Shown here one piece after another: positions 1 to 5,927 of a stretch of 8,349 nucleotides of DNA. This stretch comes from CAVZXS01 sp963779325. Its GTDB lineage: Bacteria; Bacteroidota; Bacteroidia; Chitinophagales; Chitinophagaceae. The notes under the pieces are model-generated. The model searched no databases, was not told where the DNA came from, and saw only the letters and a list, made by a program, of their open reading frames with translations. The stretch is from NCBI GenBank assembly GCA_963779325.1, contig CAVZXS010000027.1, positions 1 to 8,349 on the forward strand, given 5' to 3'. A program made the translations under genes and the position numbers. The first letter of the stretch is position 1; the number at the start of each line of letters is the position of its first letter.

Positions 1-45
1 AACACCATTAGTTGTATGTTTCAATTTATTGTGAACTAAAAATAT

Positions 46-125
46 CAAATCTTAAATAGCAAGAACCAAAAAACAAGAAACAAGAACCAAATAGCAAAAA
101 ACAAGAAACAAAAAATAAAAAAAAT
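46..125. repeat. Purine-biased AACAAGAAC-type repeats, left block
   Basis: This block is made of irregular units such as CAAGAACCAA, AACAAGAAAC and AAATAGCAA, with almost no T apart from scattered AAAT words. Positions 46-69 match the reverse complement of 710-733 at about 20 of 24 positions, so the two ends of the 46-733 region are imperfect inverted repeats. Such repeats are, from memory, common around four-helix-bundle genes in Bacteroidota. Low complexity makes chance similarity easier, so the repeat itself is certain but its role is not. Confidence 0.75.
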
Positions 126-170
126 AAAAATTGACTCAGACGATTTTTATTAGATTTTATTGGTACCCAT

Positions 171-232
171 TTTAATTTTTTTATTTCTTTTTTGTTCTCT
201 TTTTTGGGTTCTTGATATTTGATATTTGGAGC
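171..232. repeat. Pyrimidine-biased repeat block, inverted relative to 46-125
   Basis: On the plus strand this block is T-rich with TTCTTTTTTGTTC, GGGTTCTTGATATTTGATATTTG and similar words. It is therefore the opposite orientation of the 46-125 block and the same orientation as the 640-733 block. It lies just 3' of the four-helix-bundle gene. Between this block and 46-125 lies a weak AT-only hairpin, arms 123-131 and 143-151. The two neighbouring blocks could in principle fold back on each other. Confidence 0.6.
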
Positions 233-273
233 TTTTCCAGGTTATTGTTATTTGAATTTTTGTTTTTCGCCAA

Positions 274-633
274 CTATTCTCTTTTCTTTAAAATAGCTGT
301 AAAGATGAGAATAAACTCTTTTGCTTCCTGTCTTAAATACGTTCTTTCATTTTCCTGTTCAGCAGAGCCATCGGAAATTACAAGACGTAGCCAATAAGCA
401 GATTCTTTTGATTCTCTCCTGCATGTTTTAATCTTCATTTTAAAATCCTTATCGCCAATACTTTCATTCGCCTCAATATAGTTGGCACCCGGGGAACTTC
501 CCGATCTTATTAATTGCTGTATATATTCTACATTAGCCGCATTCTTCGGCAATTTCAAACAAAAGTTTCTTACTCTTTCAGCAAATAAAGCAGTGCGTTC
601 TTCCAGATCATATATTTTAGCTTGATTTTCCAT
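274..633 (-). CDS. Four-helix-bundle protein (23S rRNA intervening-sequence protein family)
   Basis: This 119-residue protein belongs to the IVS / four-helix-bundle family, which includes proteins encoded in intervening sequences of bacterial 23S rRNA genes and relatives of the Avd accessory protein of diversity-generating retroelements. No enzymatic activity is known for the family. Recognisable motifs are 'YDLEERTALFAERVR' near the N-terminus, 'QLIRSGSSPGANYIEA' in the middle and 'KTCRRESKESAYWLRL' toward the C-terminus; the whole length is predicted helical. The start at 633 (ATG, 'MENQAKIYD') is chosen because the frame continues upstream to 750 only as Lys/Asn-rich translation of the flanking repeat and would overlap the glutamine synthetase stop. 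The length fits the family (about 115-125 residues). The gene is flanked on both sides by purine-biased repeats. It is a free-standing copy, because no rRNA sequence surrounds it. Confidence 0.9.
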   Translation of the reverse strand: MENQAKIYDLEERTALFAERVRNFCLKLPKNAANVEYIQQLIRSGSSPGANYIEANESIGDKDFKMKIKTCRRESKESAYWLRLVISDGSAEQENERTYLRQEAKEFILIFTAILKKRE

Positions 634-639
634 TTTTAT

Positions 640-733
640 GTATTTGTTTTTTTTGTTTCTTGATATTTGTTTTTTTGTTATTTCTTTTTTGTTTTTTGTT
701 TTTTGTATCTTGGTTCTTGTTATTTGTGATTTA
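640..733. repeat. Pyrimidine-biased repeat block upstream of the four-helix-bundle gene
   Basis: On the plus strand this is TTTTGTTTCTTGATATTTG, TTCTTTTTTG, TTTTTTGTTTTTTG and TTGGTTCTTGTTATTTG. In gene orientation it is a run of AACAAGAACC / ACAAAAAAC units directly in front of the start codon. It ends three bases before the glutamine synthetase stop codon. It would form most of the 5' leader of the four-helix-bundle gene. Confidence 0.7.
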
Positions 734-736
734 ATC

Positions 737-2095
737 TTAAATGATTTCAAAATATCTTCTATACTCCCAATCGGTCACTGTTTTTAAATGTTGCCGCCAT
801 TCCCATTCTCTTGTAAGGGTAAAATGTTCTGTAAATGCGGCGCCAAATAAATCTTTTGCCACTTTAGAATTTTTCATTTGTTGCGTTGCCTCAATTAATG
901 TAGAAGGCAGTACGCCGTTTGAAAAATCTTTATAGCCGTTACCCACCGTGGCGGGTTGTTTTAATTTCAGTTTGTTTTTTATTCCGTACAAACCTGCAGC
1001 CAGCGCAGCCGCCATGGCTAAGTAAGGATTTACATCAGCACCTATAACTCTTGTTTCCAACCTGCAAGATTTACTGCTGCCCGATAAAATACGAAGCGCT
1101 GTTGTTCTGTTATCAGTTCCCCATGTAAGTGTAGTTGGCGCCCAGGCGCCTTCAATTAATCTTTTATAGCTATTGATCGTAGGAGCAAACATGGGCAGTA
1201 TATGCGGTAAACAAAATAATTGTCCCGCCACATAGCTTTTCATCAGCTCACTCATATTCATCTTATCTTTTTCATTATAAAAAAGATTTTTCTTTCCGGT
1301 CTTATCCCACAAACTCTGGTGTACATGTCCGCCGCAGCCGGGTAGGTTTTCATTAATCTTAGCCATGAACGTAGCCATGATGCCATGCTTGTAAGCTATT
1401 TCTTTAACGGCTGTTTTAAATAATACGGCTCTGTCAGCTGCTTCCAAAATATCTGAATATACTATAGCCGCTTCATAAGTACCGGGTCCTGTTTCTGTAT
1501 GTATTCCTTCAATCGGGATGTTGAATTTTTTCAGCAATTCAAAAAGATCGGTGAAGTAATGGTTCTCCAATGAAGTGCGGAGAATGGAATACCCAAACAT
1601 TCCCGGTGTTAAGGGAGTAAGGTTTTTAAATTGTTTATCATTTGCCGTCTGCGGCGTCTCGGTAAAATTAAACCATTCAAATTCTTGCGAAAAAAGAGGA
1701 GAGAAGCCTTCTTTGTTTGCTTCACCCAATATTTTCTTAAGTAATTGCCTCGGGCAAACCGTTGAAGGTTTTCCTTCACTATCTTTCAATTCACCAAGAA
1801 AAAAAGGCACATCATTTTCCCAGGGAATTTTTCTAAATGTATTTATATCCAATACAGCCGGAGTATCGGGGTAACCGGTGTGCCACCCGGCATATTGTAC
1901 ATTGTCATACGCGATATCAGCTGCATCCCAACCAAATATTACGGTACAGAAGCTCATACCGGTTTCTATTACCGACAGGAATTTTTCCGACGACATATAT
2001 TTACCTCTCAATATCCCGTCAATATCAGTAAATGCAACCTTCACTTTTCCGGAAGGATGATCTTTTACATATTGCAATATTTCTTTAGTGGTCAT
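737..2095 (-). CDS. Glutamine synthetase family protein, PuuA / gamma-glutamylamide synthetase-like
   Basis: This 452-residue protein should form a gamma-glutamyl amide from glutamate, ATP and an amine (or ammonia). The beta-grasp N-terminal domain spans roughly 15-105 ('AFTDIDGILRGK' at 21-32). The catalytic domain carries the expected metal and substrate ligands: E138 and E140 ('QEFEWF'), E201 and E208 ('TETGPGTYE'), H257 and H259 ('GGHVHQSL'), the 'NSYKRL' stretch at 308-313, the nucleotide-site 'WGTDNR' at 325-330, and E347/R349 ('RLETR'). The segment 'ATVGNGYKDF' replaces the NLYDLP adenylylation loop of housekeeping GlnA. The 'GNGY' form and the 'APTT' instead of 'APVN' type loop point to the PuuA-like branch acting on amines. 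It lies 30 bp downstream of an ethanolamine-type permease, probably in one operon, which suggests ethanolamine or another small amine as substrate. A plain ammonia-using enzyme is less likely but not excluded. No terminator is visible after it. Confidence 0.88.
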   Translation of the reverse strand: MTTKEILQYVKDHPSGKVKVAFTDIDGILRGKYMSSEKFLSVIETGMSFCTVIFGWDAADIAYDNVQYAGWHTGYPDTPAVLDINTFRKIPWENDVPFFLGELKDSEGKPSTVCPRQLLKKILGEANKEGFSPLFSQEFEWFNFTETPQTANDKQFKNLTPLTPGMFGYSILRTSLENHYFTDLFELLKKFNIPIEGIHTETGPGTYEAAIVYSDILEAADRAVLFKTAVKEIAYKHGIMATFMAKINENLPGCGGHVHQSLWDKTGKKNLFYNEKDKMNMSELMKSYVAGQLFCLPHILPMFAPTINSYKRLIEGAWAPTTLTWGTDNRTTALRILSGSSKSCRLETRVIGADVNPYLAMAAALAAGLYGIKNKLKLKQPATVGNGYKDFSNGVLPSTLIEATQQMKNSKVAKDLFGAAFTEHFTLTREWEWRQHLKTVTDWEYRRYFEII

Positions 2096-2125
2096 ACAGC
2101 TAATTTAAGTACTAAAAATTACTAA

Positions 2126-3439
2126 TTATTTCGCAGGTTTTGTTTTAAATAATTTGAAACAACCATAACATATTCCCAGCAGTAAAAAATAAATCAATGC
2201 AAGCTTCAAATTATAAATTGTCATAGCGACAAAAGAAACAACTGCAATAACCAGTGCAATCAGAGGGAAAGCGGGATACAGCGGAACTTTAAAAGGACGT
2301 TCCAACTGCGGTTCTTTTTTTCTTAGCCTGAGCAGCGCTATCATGGATACAATATATAATGTAAGCGCACCAAATACTGAAATGGTGATGATCTCCGAAG
2401 TTTTGCCCGTGAGCAATGCAATGATACCGATAACCATATTCACCAGTAATGCATTAGAGGGTGTGCGGGACCGCTGGTGAATCTTACCCAAAAAAGCCGG
2501 TGCAAAACGCACCCGGCCAAATTCAAAACTTGCTCTTCCCGCTGCCAGTATGATGCCATGAAAAGAAGCCACCAGGCCAAATAAACCTATGGTAATTAAT
2601 AAATGATAAAGCAGGTTATTACTGCCGGTAATATGCGCCAGCGCCAATGGCAGTGGCGAGTCGGAAGTGGTACCATCGCTTTTATAAACAATTGCTTCCC
2701 ACCCCGCCACACCTACCGAGCCGGTAAAAGTGAGTATGCAAAGAATAACTAATGTAAGAATGGCTGAACCAAAACCGATAAGCATTGTTCGCCGGGGATT
2801 AATGGCTTCTTCGGCTACATTGGCCACACCTTCTATTGCCAGGAAAAACCAGATGGCAAAAGGAATAGCCGCAAACGCTCCCTGCCAACCATTGGGGAAA
2901 GCATTATGTTGCAAATTCTTCCATTCAAAATGCGGTAGGGCTACGCCGGCAAATAATAATAATTCGCCTACTGCAAAAATGGTAATCACCAACTCAAACA
3001 ATGCGGCTGCTTTTACACCGTAAATATTTAATGCGGTAAAAATAATATAACTCAAAACGGCAATCGCCATTATCGGTACCTGCGGAAAAAATAAATTAAA
3101 GTAAGCGCCTATAGCAAAAGCAATGGCAGGCGGTGCAAAAATAAATTCTATATTCTGCGCCATACCCGCAATAAATCCCCAGTCTTTTCCCAATGCACGG
3201 GTGGCATAATCAAATCCGCCGCCGGCCTTGGGTAAGGCACAGGCCAGTTCGGTATAACTGAAAGTAAAAGTAATGTACAGGATAATGATAAAAAAAGTAG
3301 CGATGGCCAGTCCGCCGGTTCCTCCTTTTTCCAAACCGAGGTTCCAGCCGAAATACATACCCGATATAACATACCCTACACCCAGGCCCCATAGCATGAG
3401 CGGTGTAAGTGTTCGTTTCAGTTCATTGGCAGTTGACAA
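2126..3439 (-). CDS. eat: APC-superfamily permease, ethanolamine permease-like
   Basis: This 437-residue inner-membrane protein has about twelve predicted hydrophobic helices and belongs to the amino acid-polyamine-organocation family. The N-terminal part 'LWGLGVGYVISGMYFGWN' followed by 'FTFSYTELACALPKAGGG' and 'MAQNIEFIFAPPAIAFAIG' closely recalls the ethanolamine permease subfamily. 'FFLAIEGVANVAEEAINPRR' is the usual mid-protein APC signature and 'ERPFKVPLYP' precedes the last helices. The start at 3439 is a TTG. An in-frame TAA lies only five codons upstream, and the first internal ATG (3397) would cut off 'ELKRTLTPL', which normally precedes helix 1. It appears to be the first gene of an operon with the glutamine synthetase 30 bp downstream. 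No ethanolamine ammonia-lyase gene is present here, so imported amine may go to gamma-glutamylation. The substrate is inferred from family resemblance. Confidence 0.88.
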   Translation of the reverse strand: MSTANELKRTLTPLMLWGLGVGYVISGMYFGWNLGLEKGGTGGLAIATFFIIILYITFTFSYTELACALPKAGGGFDYATRALGKDWGFIAGMAQNIEFIFAPPAIAFAIGAYFNLFFPQVPIMAIAVLSYIIFTALNIYGVKAAALFELVITIFAVGELLLFAGVALPHFEWKNLQHNAFPNGWQGAFAAIPFAIWFFLAIEGVANVAEEAINPRRTMLIGFGSAILTLVILCILTFTGSVGVAGWEAIVYKSDGTTSDSPLPLALAHITGSNNLLYHLLITIGLFGLVASFHGIILAAGRASFEFGRVRFAPAFLGKIHQRSRTPSNALLVNMVIGIIALLTGKTSEIITISVFGALTLYIVSMIALLRLRKKEPQLERPFKVPLYPAFPLIALVIAVVSFVAMTIYNLKLALIYFLLLGICYGCFKLFKTKPAK

Positions 3440-3441
3440 GG

Positions 3442-3465
3442 AAGATATTTATACGTAAATATCTT
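3442..3465. promoter_or_regulatory. Perfect 10-bp inverted repeat next to the permease start
   Basis: The arms AAGATATTTA (3442-3451) and TAAATATCTT (3456-3465) are exact reverse complements separated by TACG. The repeat ends two bases before the TTG start codon of the permease. It could be an operator for a dimeric repressor, or an mRNA hairpin at the ribosome entry site. No -7 element of the TAnnTTTG type was found nearby. Confidence 0.65.
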
Positions 3466-3562
3466 TAAAATTGCGCATTATCCAACTCGGGAGAATCATT
3501 AAAATTGAAAACTTGTACGGGAGTGTAAAATTGATTGATTGACAATTGTATTTTGTAAGGTA

Positions 3563-4477
3563 TTATTTTTTTAATATCCTTTGCAGTTGCCTCGCGGTTT
3601 TAAATCCGCATTTGGAAGCTATATATTCAATTGTGTATTCAGGATTGTTAAGCATAGTATTGGCATATTCTTTCCGTAATTGCGTGAGGTATTCCAATAC
3701 GGTAGAACCTGTTTTTTCTTTGAAAACCCTGCTGAGATTGCGGGAGCTCATTCCAACCAATGAAGCAAGTGATTCTATATCGTTTTCTTTGGAAAGGTTT
3801 TCGATAAGATAATCCTGCACTTCATGTACCTGCGGATTAATATGGTTTCTGTAATCTAAGTAAATACTTTGCTGATTATGTTTACCGCTTCTCCTGTGAT
3901 AAACCACCAGCCCTCTGGCTACTTTATGTGTAAACAGCGGGCCTTTTAAATCTTCCAGAATGGCTAATGCCAGGTCAATACCGGCGCTGATTCCCGCACT
4001 TGTATAAACATTATTACTCTTGACATATAAAATATCTTCAATTACTTTGGCCTGTGGAAATTGAAGCTGCAATGCTTTTACTCTTCTCCAATGTGTAGTA
4101 CATTCAGTATCTTTCAGCAGGCCCGCATGTCCCAAAGCAAAAGCACCGCTGCAAATTGAGCAAACAGTTATTCCTTTTTCTGAACATTCTTTTAACCATT
4201 TAAAGAATTCCCTTTCGGCTTTAAATGGAATACTATTTACGTATTCATTATCCATCCCGGGTACAAAAACGAAATCGTATTCTTTTAATTTTGCGTTTCT
4301 ATAATTTTCTAATTTCCCAAAACCAAGCCCGGCAGTACTAACAGGTTCCTCGCCGTATTGATAAAATTCCATATTGATCTCCATACCATGGACTTTTGCT
4401 TCTGTAAAAACCTGCACAGGCCCGGCAAGGTCAAGTAATTCAACTGTGGGCGGAATGATAAAGGCTACCTTTTGCAT
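3563..4477 (-). CDS. GlxA-type transcriptional regulator (DJ-1/PfpI domain plus AraC HTH)
   Basis: This 304-residue regulator has an N-terminal DJ-1/PfpI (class I glutamine amidotransferase-like) domain at about 1-185 and an AraC-type DNA-binding domain at about 215-304. The first domain shows 'KVAFIIPPTVELLDLAGPVQVF' and the nucleophile-elbow-like 'VCSICSGAFALGHAGLL' with C109. The second shows two helix-turn-helix units, 'DIESLASLVGMSSRNLSRVF' (233-252) and 'TIEYIASKCGFKTARQLQR' (282-300). Such proteins sense small nitrogenous compounds in several bacteria. The start at 4477 (ATG, 'MQKVAFII') is preferred over 4561, since the upstream residues lack family character and cover the operator-like site. 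The protein stops at 'RQLQRILKK', earlier than most AraC domains, which usually continue with a G-x-SP-x-x-YR segment; no frame downstream restores it. The operator-like repeat at 4532-4558 in its own promoter suggests autoregulation. The permease operon follows after 123 bp on the same strand. Confidence 0.9.
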   Translation of the reverse strand: MQKVAFIIPPTVELLDLAGPVQVFTEAKVHGMEINMEFYQYGEEPVSTAGLGFGKLENYRNAKLKEYDFVFVPGMDNEYVNSIPFKAEREFFKWLKECSEKGITVCSICSGAFALGHAGLLKDTECTTHWRRVKALQLQFPQAKVIEDILYVKSNNVYTSAGISAGIDLALAILEDLKGPLFTHKVARGLVVYHRRSGKHNQQSIYLDYRNHINPQVHEVQDYLIENLSKENDIESLASLVGMSSRNLSRVFKEKTGSTVLEYLTQLRKEYANTMLNNPEYTIEYIASKCGFKTARQLQRILKK

Positions 4478-4501
4478 AATTTGGATATTAAATTGTTTAA
4501 C

Positions 4502-4509
4502 TAAAGGTA
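4502..4509 (-). promoter_or_regulatory. Candidate -7 element of the GlxA-type regulator
   Basis: On the minus strand this reads TACCTTTA, matching the Bacteroidota TAnnTTTG element except for the last base. It lies 22 bp downstream of the operator-like site at 4532-4558, nearly the same distance as at the other two copies, and 24 bp upstream of the start codon at 4477. Confidence 0.45.
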
Positions 4510-4531
4510 AGCAGAACTGTATTGGCCGTGA

Positions 4532-4558
4532 CGGACAATAGCATGTCATAAGCGGACA
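4532..4558 (-). promoter_or_regulatory. Operator-like 27-bp repeat, copy 1 (GlxA-type regulator promoter)
   Basis: On the plus strand this contains CGGACA (4532-4537), ATGTCATAAGCGGACA (4543-4558) and a five-base linker between them. It shares the pattern GACA-N5-ATGTCA-N-AA-N-C-N-GACA with 7147-7173 and 8174-8200. The two CGGACA half-sites are exactly 21 bp apart, about two DNA turns, the usual geometry for AraC-family direct repeats. It lies upstream of the regulator start at 4477 and just after the terminator of the preceding gene. Confidence 0.7.
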
Positions 4559-4559
4559 C

Positions 4560-4589
4560 AAAAAAAGCCATCCCTCTGAGGAACGGCTT
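4560..4589 (-). terminator. Strong intrinsic terminator of the cysteine-rich peptide gene
   Basis: On the minus strand an 11-bp stem (arms at 4589-4579 and 4575-4565, two G-T pairs, loop CAG) is followed by a run of seven T (4566-4560, overlapping the stem base). It begins 23 bases after the stop codon of the 38-residue peptide. The G-T pairs become A-C mismatches on the plus strand, so the hairpin works for minus-strand transcription only. It separates the peptide transcript from the GlxA-type regulator. Confidence 0.88.
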
Positions 4590-4612
4590 GCTAGTGCTAT
4601 GCCATTAATAAC

Positions 4613-4729
4613 TTACTTGCAATTGGCGCAAGTACATGTTGAACCGCAATTACAATTTACACATGTACAATTGGGATTGCTGCATTTTACGTTTTGAGCG
4701 CTTTGACTCATTGCTGTTGTTGATTTCAT
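4613..4729 (-). CDS. 38-residue cysteine-rich peptide, metallothionein-like
   Basis: This short gene encodes 38 residues beginning 'MKSTTAMSQSAQNVK' and ending in lysine. Eight cysteines sit at positions 16, 21, 23, 26, 28, 32, 34 and 37, with three CxC pairs (21/23, 26/28, 32/34) and no histidine, aromatic or long hydrophobic stretch. The rest of the C-terminal half is Asn, Thr, Ser and Gly. CxC-rich small proteins typically bind soft metals such as Cu(I), Zn(II) or Cd(II) in thiolate clusters, so a cytoplasmic metal buffer is the most likely role; no signal peptide is seen. Support that it is real: a TATATTTG -7 element 31 bp upstream, an A-rich leader, and a strong terminator 23 bp after the stop. 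The next gene upstream encodes an AraC regulator with an HMA-like CxxC N-terminus, which fits a metal-related role. I do not recognise a named family. Function is inferred. Confidence 0.82.
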   Translation of the reverse strand: MKSTTAMSQSAQNVKCSNPNCTCVNCNCGSTCTCANCK

Positions 4730-4760
4730 AATTTAATTTTTTAATTGTTATTTGATAATG

Positions 4761-4768
4761 CAAATATA
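4761..4768 (-). promoter_or_regulatory. -7 promoter element of the cysteine-rich peptide gene
   Basis: The minus strand reads TATATTTG, an exact TAnnTTTG match. It lies 31 bp upstream of the ATG at 4729. No TTG-type -33 element is found at the usual distance upstream, which suggests dependence on an activator, possibly the neighbouring HMA-like AraC protein. Confidence 0.6.
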
Positions 4769-4827
4769 GTTTGAGAAAGGAGGGTGGTTGTTACATTACT
4801 TTGGGTAAGCGTTGTAAAATTTTTGGA

Positions 4828-5403
4828 TTAAATTTTATCTAATGATTTACGCTTTGCCACACCAATCTCTTTAAAGTAGGTAGGAGTTAAACCGGTAATC
4901 TTTTTAAACTGCGTAGAAAGATGTGCCACACTGCTGTACTCCAAATCGAAAGCGATTTGAGATAAAGTAAGCTGACCGTATATCAACAGCTCTTTCGCTT
5001 TCTCAATACGTTGTTCAATAAAATAATTCTCAATGGTTCTTCCTTCAACAGATGAGAATAAACTGCTCAGGTACGTGTACTCATGATTAACTTTTTCGGA
5101 GAGATAATGAGATATCTTCATTTTACTTTCCTTTTCATCTGCTTCGTTCCGGGCTTTTTTAATAACCAGGTTTTTAATTTTTTCGATAAGTCCGCCGGTG
5201 TAATTATCAATCAGCTCAAAGCCTACACCGGTTAATTTCTTTGACAGCCGCTCTTTTTGATCAGGTGAAAGTTCTTCCGTTAAATGTATCTCGCCAAAGC
5301 TTACTTTTTGAAATAGGATTTTTTCATTTTGCAAAATATCCTCCACTACCAGTATGCAGCGATGGCAAACCATATTTTTAACAAGCAGTGTGATTGAAGA
5401 CAT
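4828..5403 (-). CDS. AraC-family regulator with HMA-like N-terminal metal-binding region
   Basis: This 191-residue protein combines an N-terminal ferredoxin-fold-like segment (about 1-65) with an AraC-type DNA-binding domain (about 97-185). The N-terminus 'ITLLVKNMVCHRCILVVEDIL' carries the CxxC pair C13/C16 in the position of the heavy-metal-associated loop (GMxCxxC). The C-terminal part shows 'YTYLSSLFSSVEGRTIENYF', 'QRIEKAKELL' and the second helix-turn-helix 'LSQIAFDLEYSSVAHLSTQF' followed by 'KKITGLTPTYFKE'. This architecture is common in Bacteroidota, often near copper or other metal genes. A soft metal ion such as Cu(I) is the likely signal, inferred from the CxxC loop. It is transcribed toward the cysteine-rich peptide gene, 98 bp downstream, and follows the DUF3703 gene after 127 bp. 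An AT-only 8-bp inverted repeat (4815-4837) overlaps its stop codon. Confidence 0.88.
   Translation of the reverse strand: MSSITLLVKNMVCHRCILVVEDILQNEKILFQKVSFGEIHLTEELSPDQKERLSKKLTGVGFELIDNYTGGLIEKIKNLVIKKARNEADEKESKMKISHYLSEKVNHEYTYLSSLFSSVEGRTIENYFIEQRIEKAKELLIYGQLTLSQIAFDLEYSSVAHLSTQFKKITGLTPTYFKEIGVAKRKSLDKI
5366..5381. repeat. 16-bp direct repeat, copy inside the HMA-like loop
   Basis: CAAACCATATTTTTAA is identical to 5466-5481, exactly 100 bp away. On the minus strand it encodes the start of the metal-binding loop (Lys-Asn-Met-Val-Cys) of the AraC regulator. Confidence 0.7.
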
Positions 5404-5446
5404 AATACTAAATTATAAAAGAATTTTTTGGGCCTGTAACCCTTTA

Positions 5447-5503
5447 TTAAATATCAACAGGTAAACAAACCATATTTTTAATGTAAAGCTTCGTGCCGGT
5501 AAA
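5447..5503 (-). pseudogene. Possible remnant of a duplicated HMA-like N-terminus
   Basis: In the gap upstream of the HMA-like AraC gene the minus strand contains the second copy of the 16-bp repeat (5466-5481). In the corresponding frame it reads 'KLYIKNMVCLPVDI' followed by a stop, which resembles 'TLLVKNMVC' and the following 'VVEDI' of the intact gene. The open stretch is only 18 codons between stops and has no suitable start ahead of the motif. It may be a leftover of a tandem duplication, or part of the leader of the regulator gene. Chance similarity cannot be excluded. Confidence 0.35.
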
Positions 5504-5530
5504 TTAAACAATTTTGTTCAGGGAAATACG

Positions 5531-5902
5531 CTAAAAATCTTTGTAAGGCCTCATCATATTTTTTAGATCTTCGGGAATTTCCATTTTCCTCAATGGCGGT
5601 ACATTTGCCCCGCCGGTATTGCCGGTAGGAATTTTTCCAACAAAGGATTTTACCCCTCCAACAAGAAGTCTTGGCAGTTGACCAAGTATTTCTTTTTTAT
5701 TTTTGATTCGAATACCAAACTTAAGCATCAACCAATGTATATGGGTATGTTGCACAAACCAGGGTTGACCAATAATATGTGCCCTTTCAAGCTGCCTCCA
5801 GGCCCGTTGAAAATCAGCTTTGCGAATTTCCTTTTTGTAAATTTCAAGTTCCTGAAGATAATGGGCTCTTAAACCGGTTGGCATTGTCCAATAAAATTTC
5901 AT
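5531..5902 (-). CDS. DUF3703 family protein
   Basis: This 123-residue soluble protein matches the pattern I associate with DUF3703: 'AWRQLERAHIIGQPW' at 34-48, 'HTHIHWLML' at 52-60, 'GQLPRLL' at 74-80 and the highly typical 'GKIPTGNTGGANV' at 89-101. The histidines H42, H52, H54 and H56 could bind metal, but no catalytic mechanism is known. From memory, the family is frequently found beside metal-efflux and metal-responsive regulator genes, which agrees with the HMA-like regulator and cysteine-rich peptide downstream. It follows a small membrane protein gene by 25 bp and is probably cotranscribed with it. Biochemical function is unknown. Confidence 0.85.
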   Translation of the reverse strand: MKFYWTMPTGLRAHYLQELEIYKKEIRKADFQRAWRQLERAHIIGQPWFVQHTHIHWLMLKFGIRIKNKKEILGQLPRLLVGGVKSFVGKIPTGNTGGANVPPLRKMEIPEDLKNMMRPYKDF

Positions 5903-5927
5903 AACTAGAATTTTAGACGTAAGATAA

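Larger units (their letters stand above)
48..742. mobile_element. Possible small inserted unit carrying the four-helix-bundle gene
   Basis: The 10-mer AATCTTAAAT occurs at 48-57 and again at 733-742 in the same orientation, bracketing the repeats and the four-helix-bundle gene. The right copy includes the glutamine synthetase stop codon (TAA, 739-737 on the minus strand). This resembles a target duplication around an inserted unit of about 675 bp. There is no transposase inside, and the AT-rich sequence weakens the argument. The call is an inference. Confidence 0.3.

Noticed and set aside
123..151. AT-only hairpin between the left repeat blocks as a terminator
   Set aside because: Nine A-T pairs with an 11-base loop and no proper T run give too little stability to support the call.
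634..750. N-terminal extension of the four-helix-bundle frame up to 750
   Set aside because: The extra residues are Lys/Asn-rich translation of the flanking repeat and overlap the glutamine synthetase stop; ATG at 633 fits the family length.
1575..2125. Several plus-strand open frames opposite the glutamine synthetase gene
   Set aside because: They are shadows of a well-supported minus-strand gene and show no family features or promoter.
2218..2232. TGTC / GACA pair resembling the operator core within the permease gene
   Set aside because: The spacer is five rather than seven bases, the third half-site is missing, and it lies inside coding sequence.
4478..4561. Longer start for the GlxA-type regulator at 4561
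   Set aside because: The added residues have no family character and the stretch contains the -7-like box and operator-like repeat.
4815..4837. 8-bp inverted repeat at the stop of the HMA-like AraC gene as a terminator
   Set aside because: It is entirely A-T paired and lacks a following T run on the minus strand, so a terminator call is not supported.
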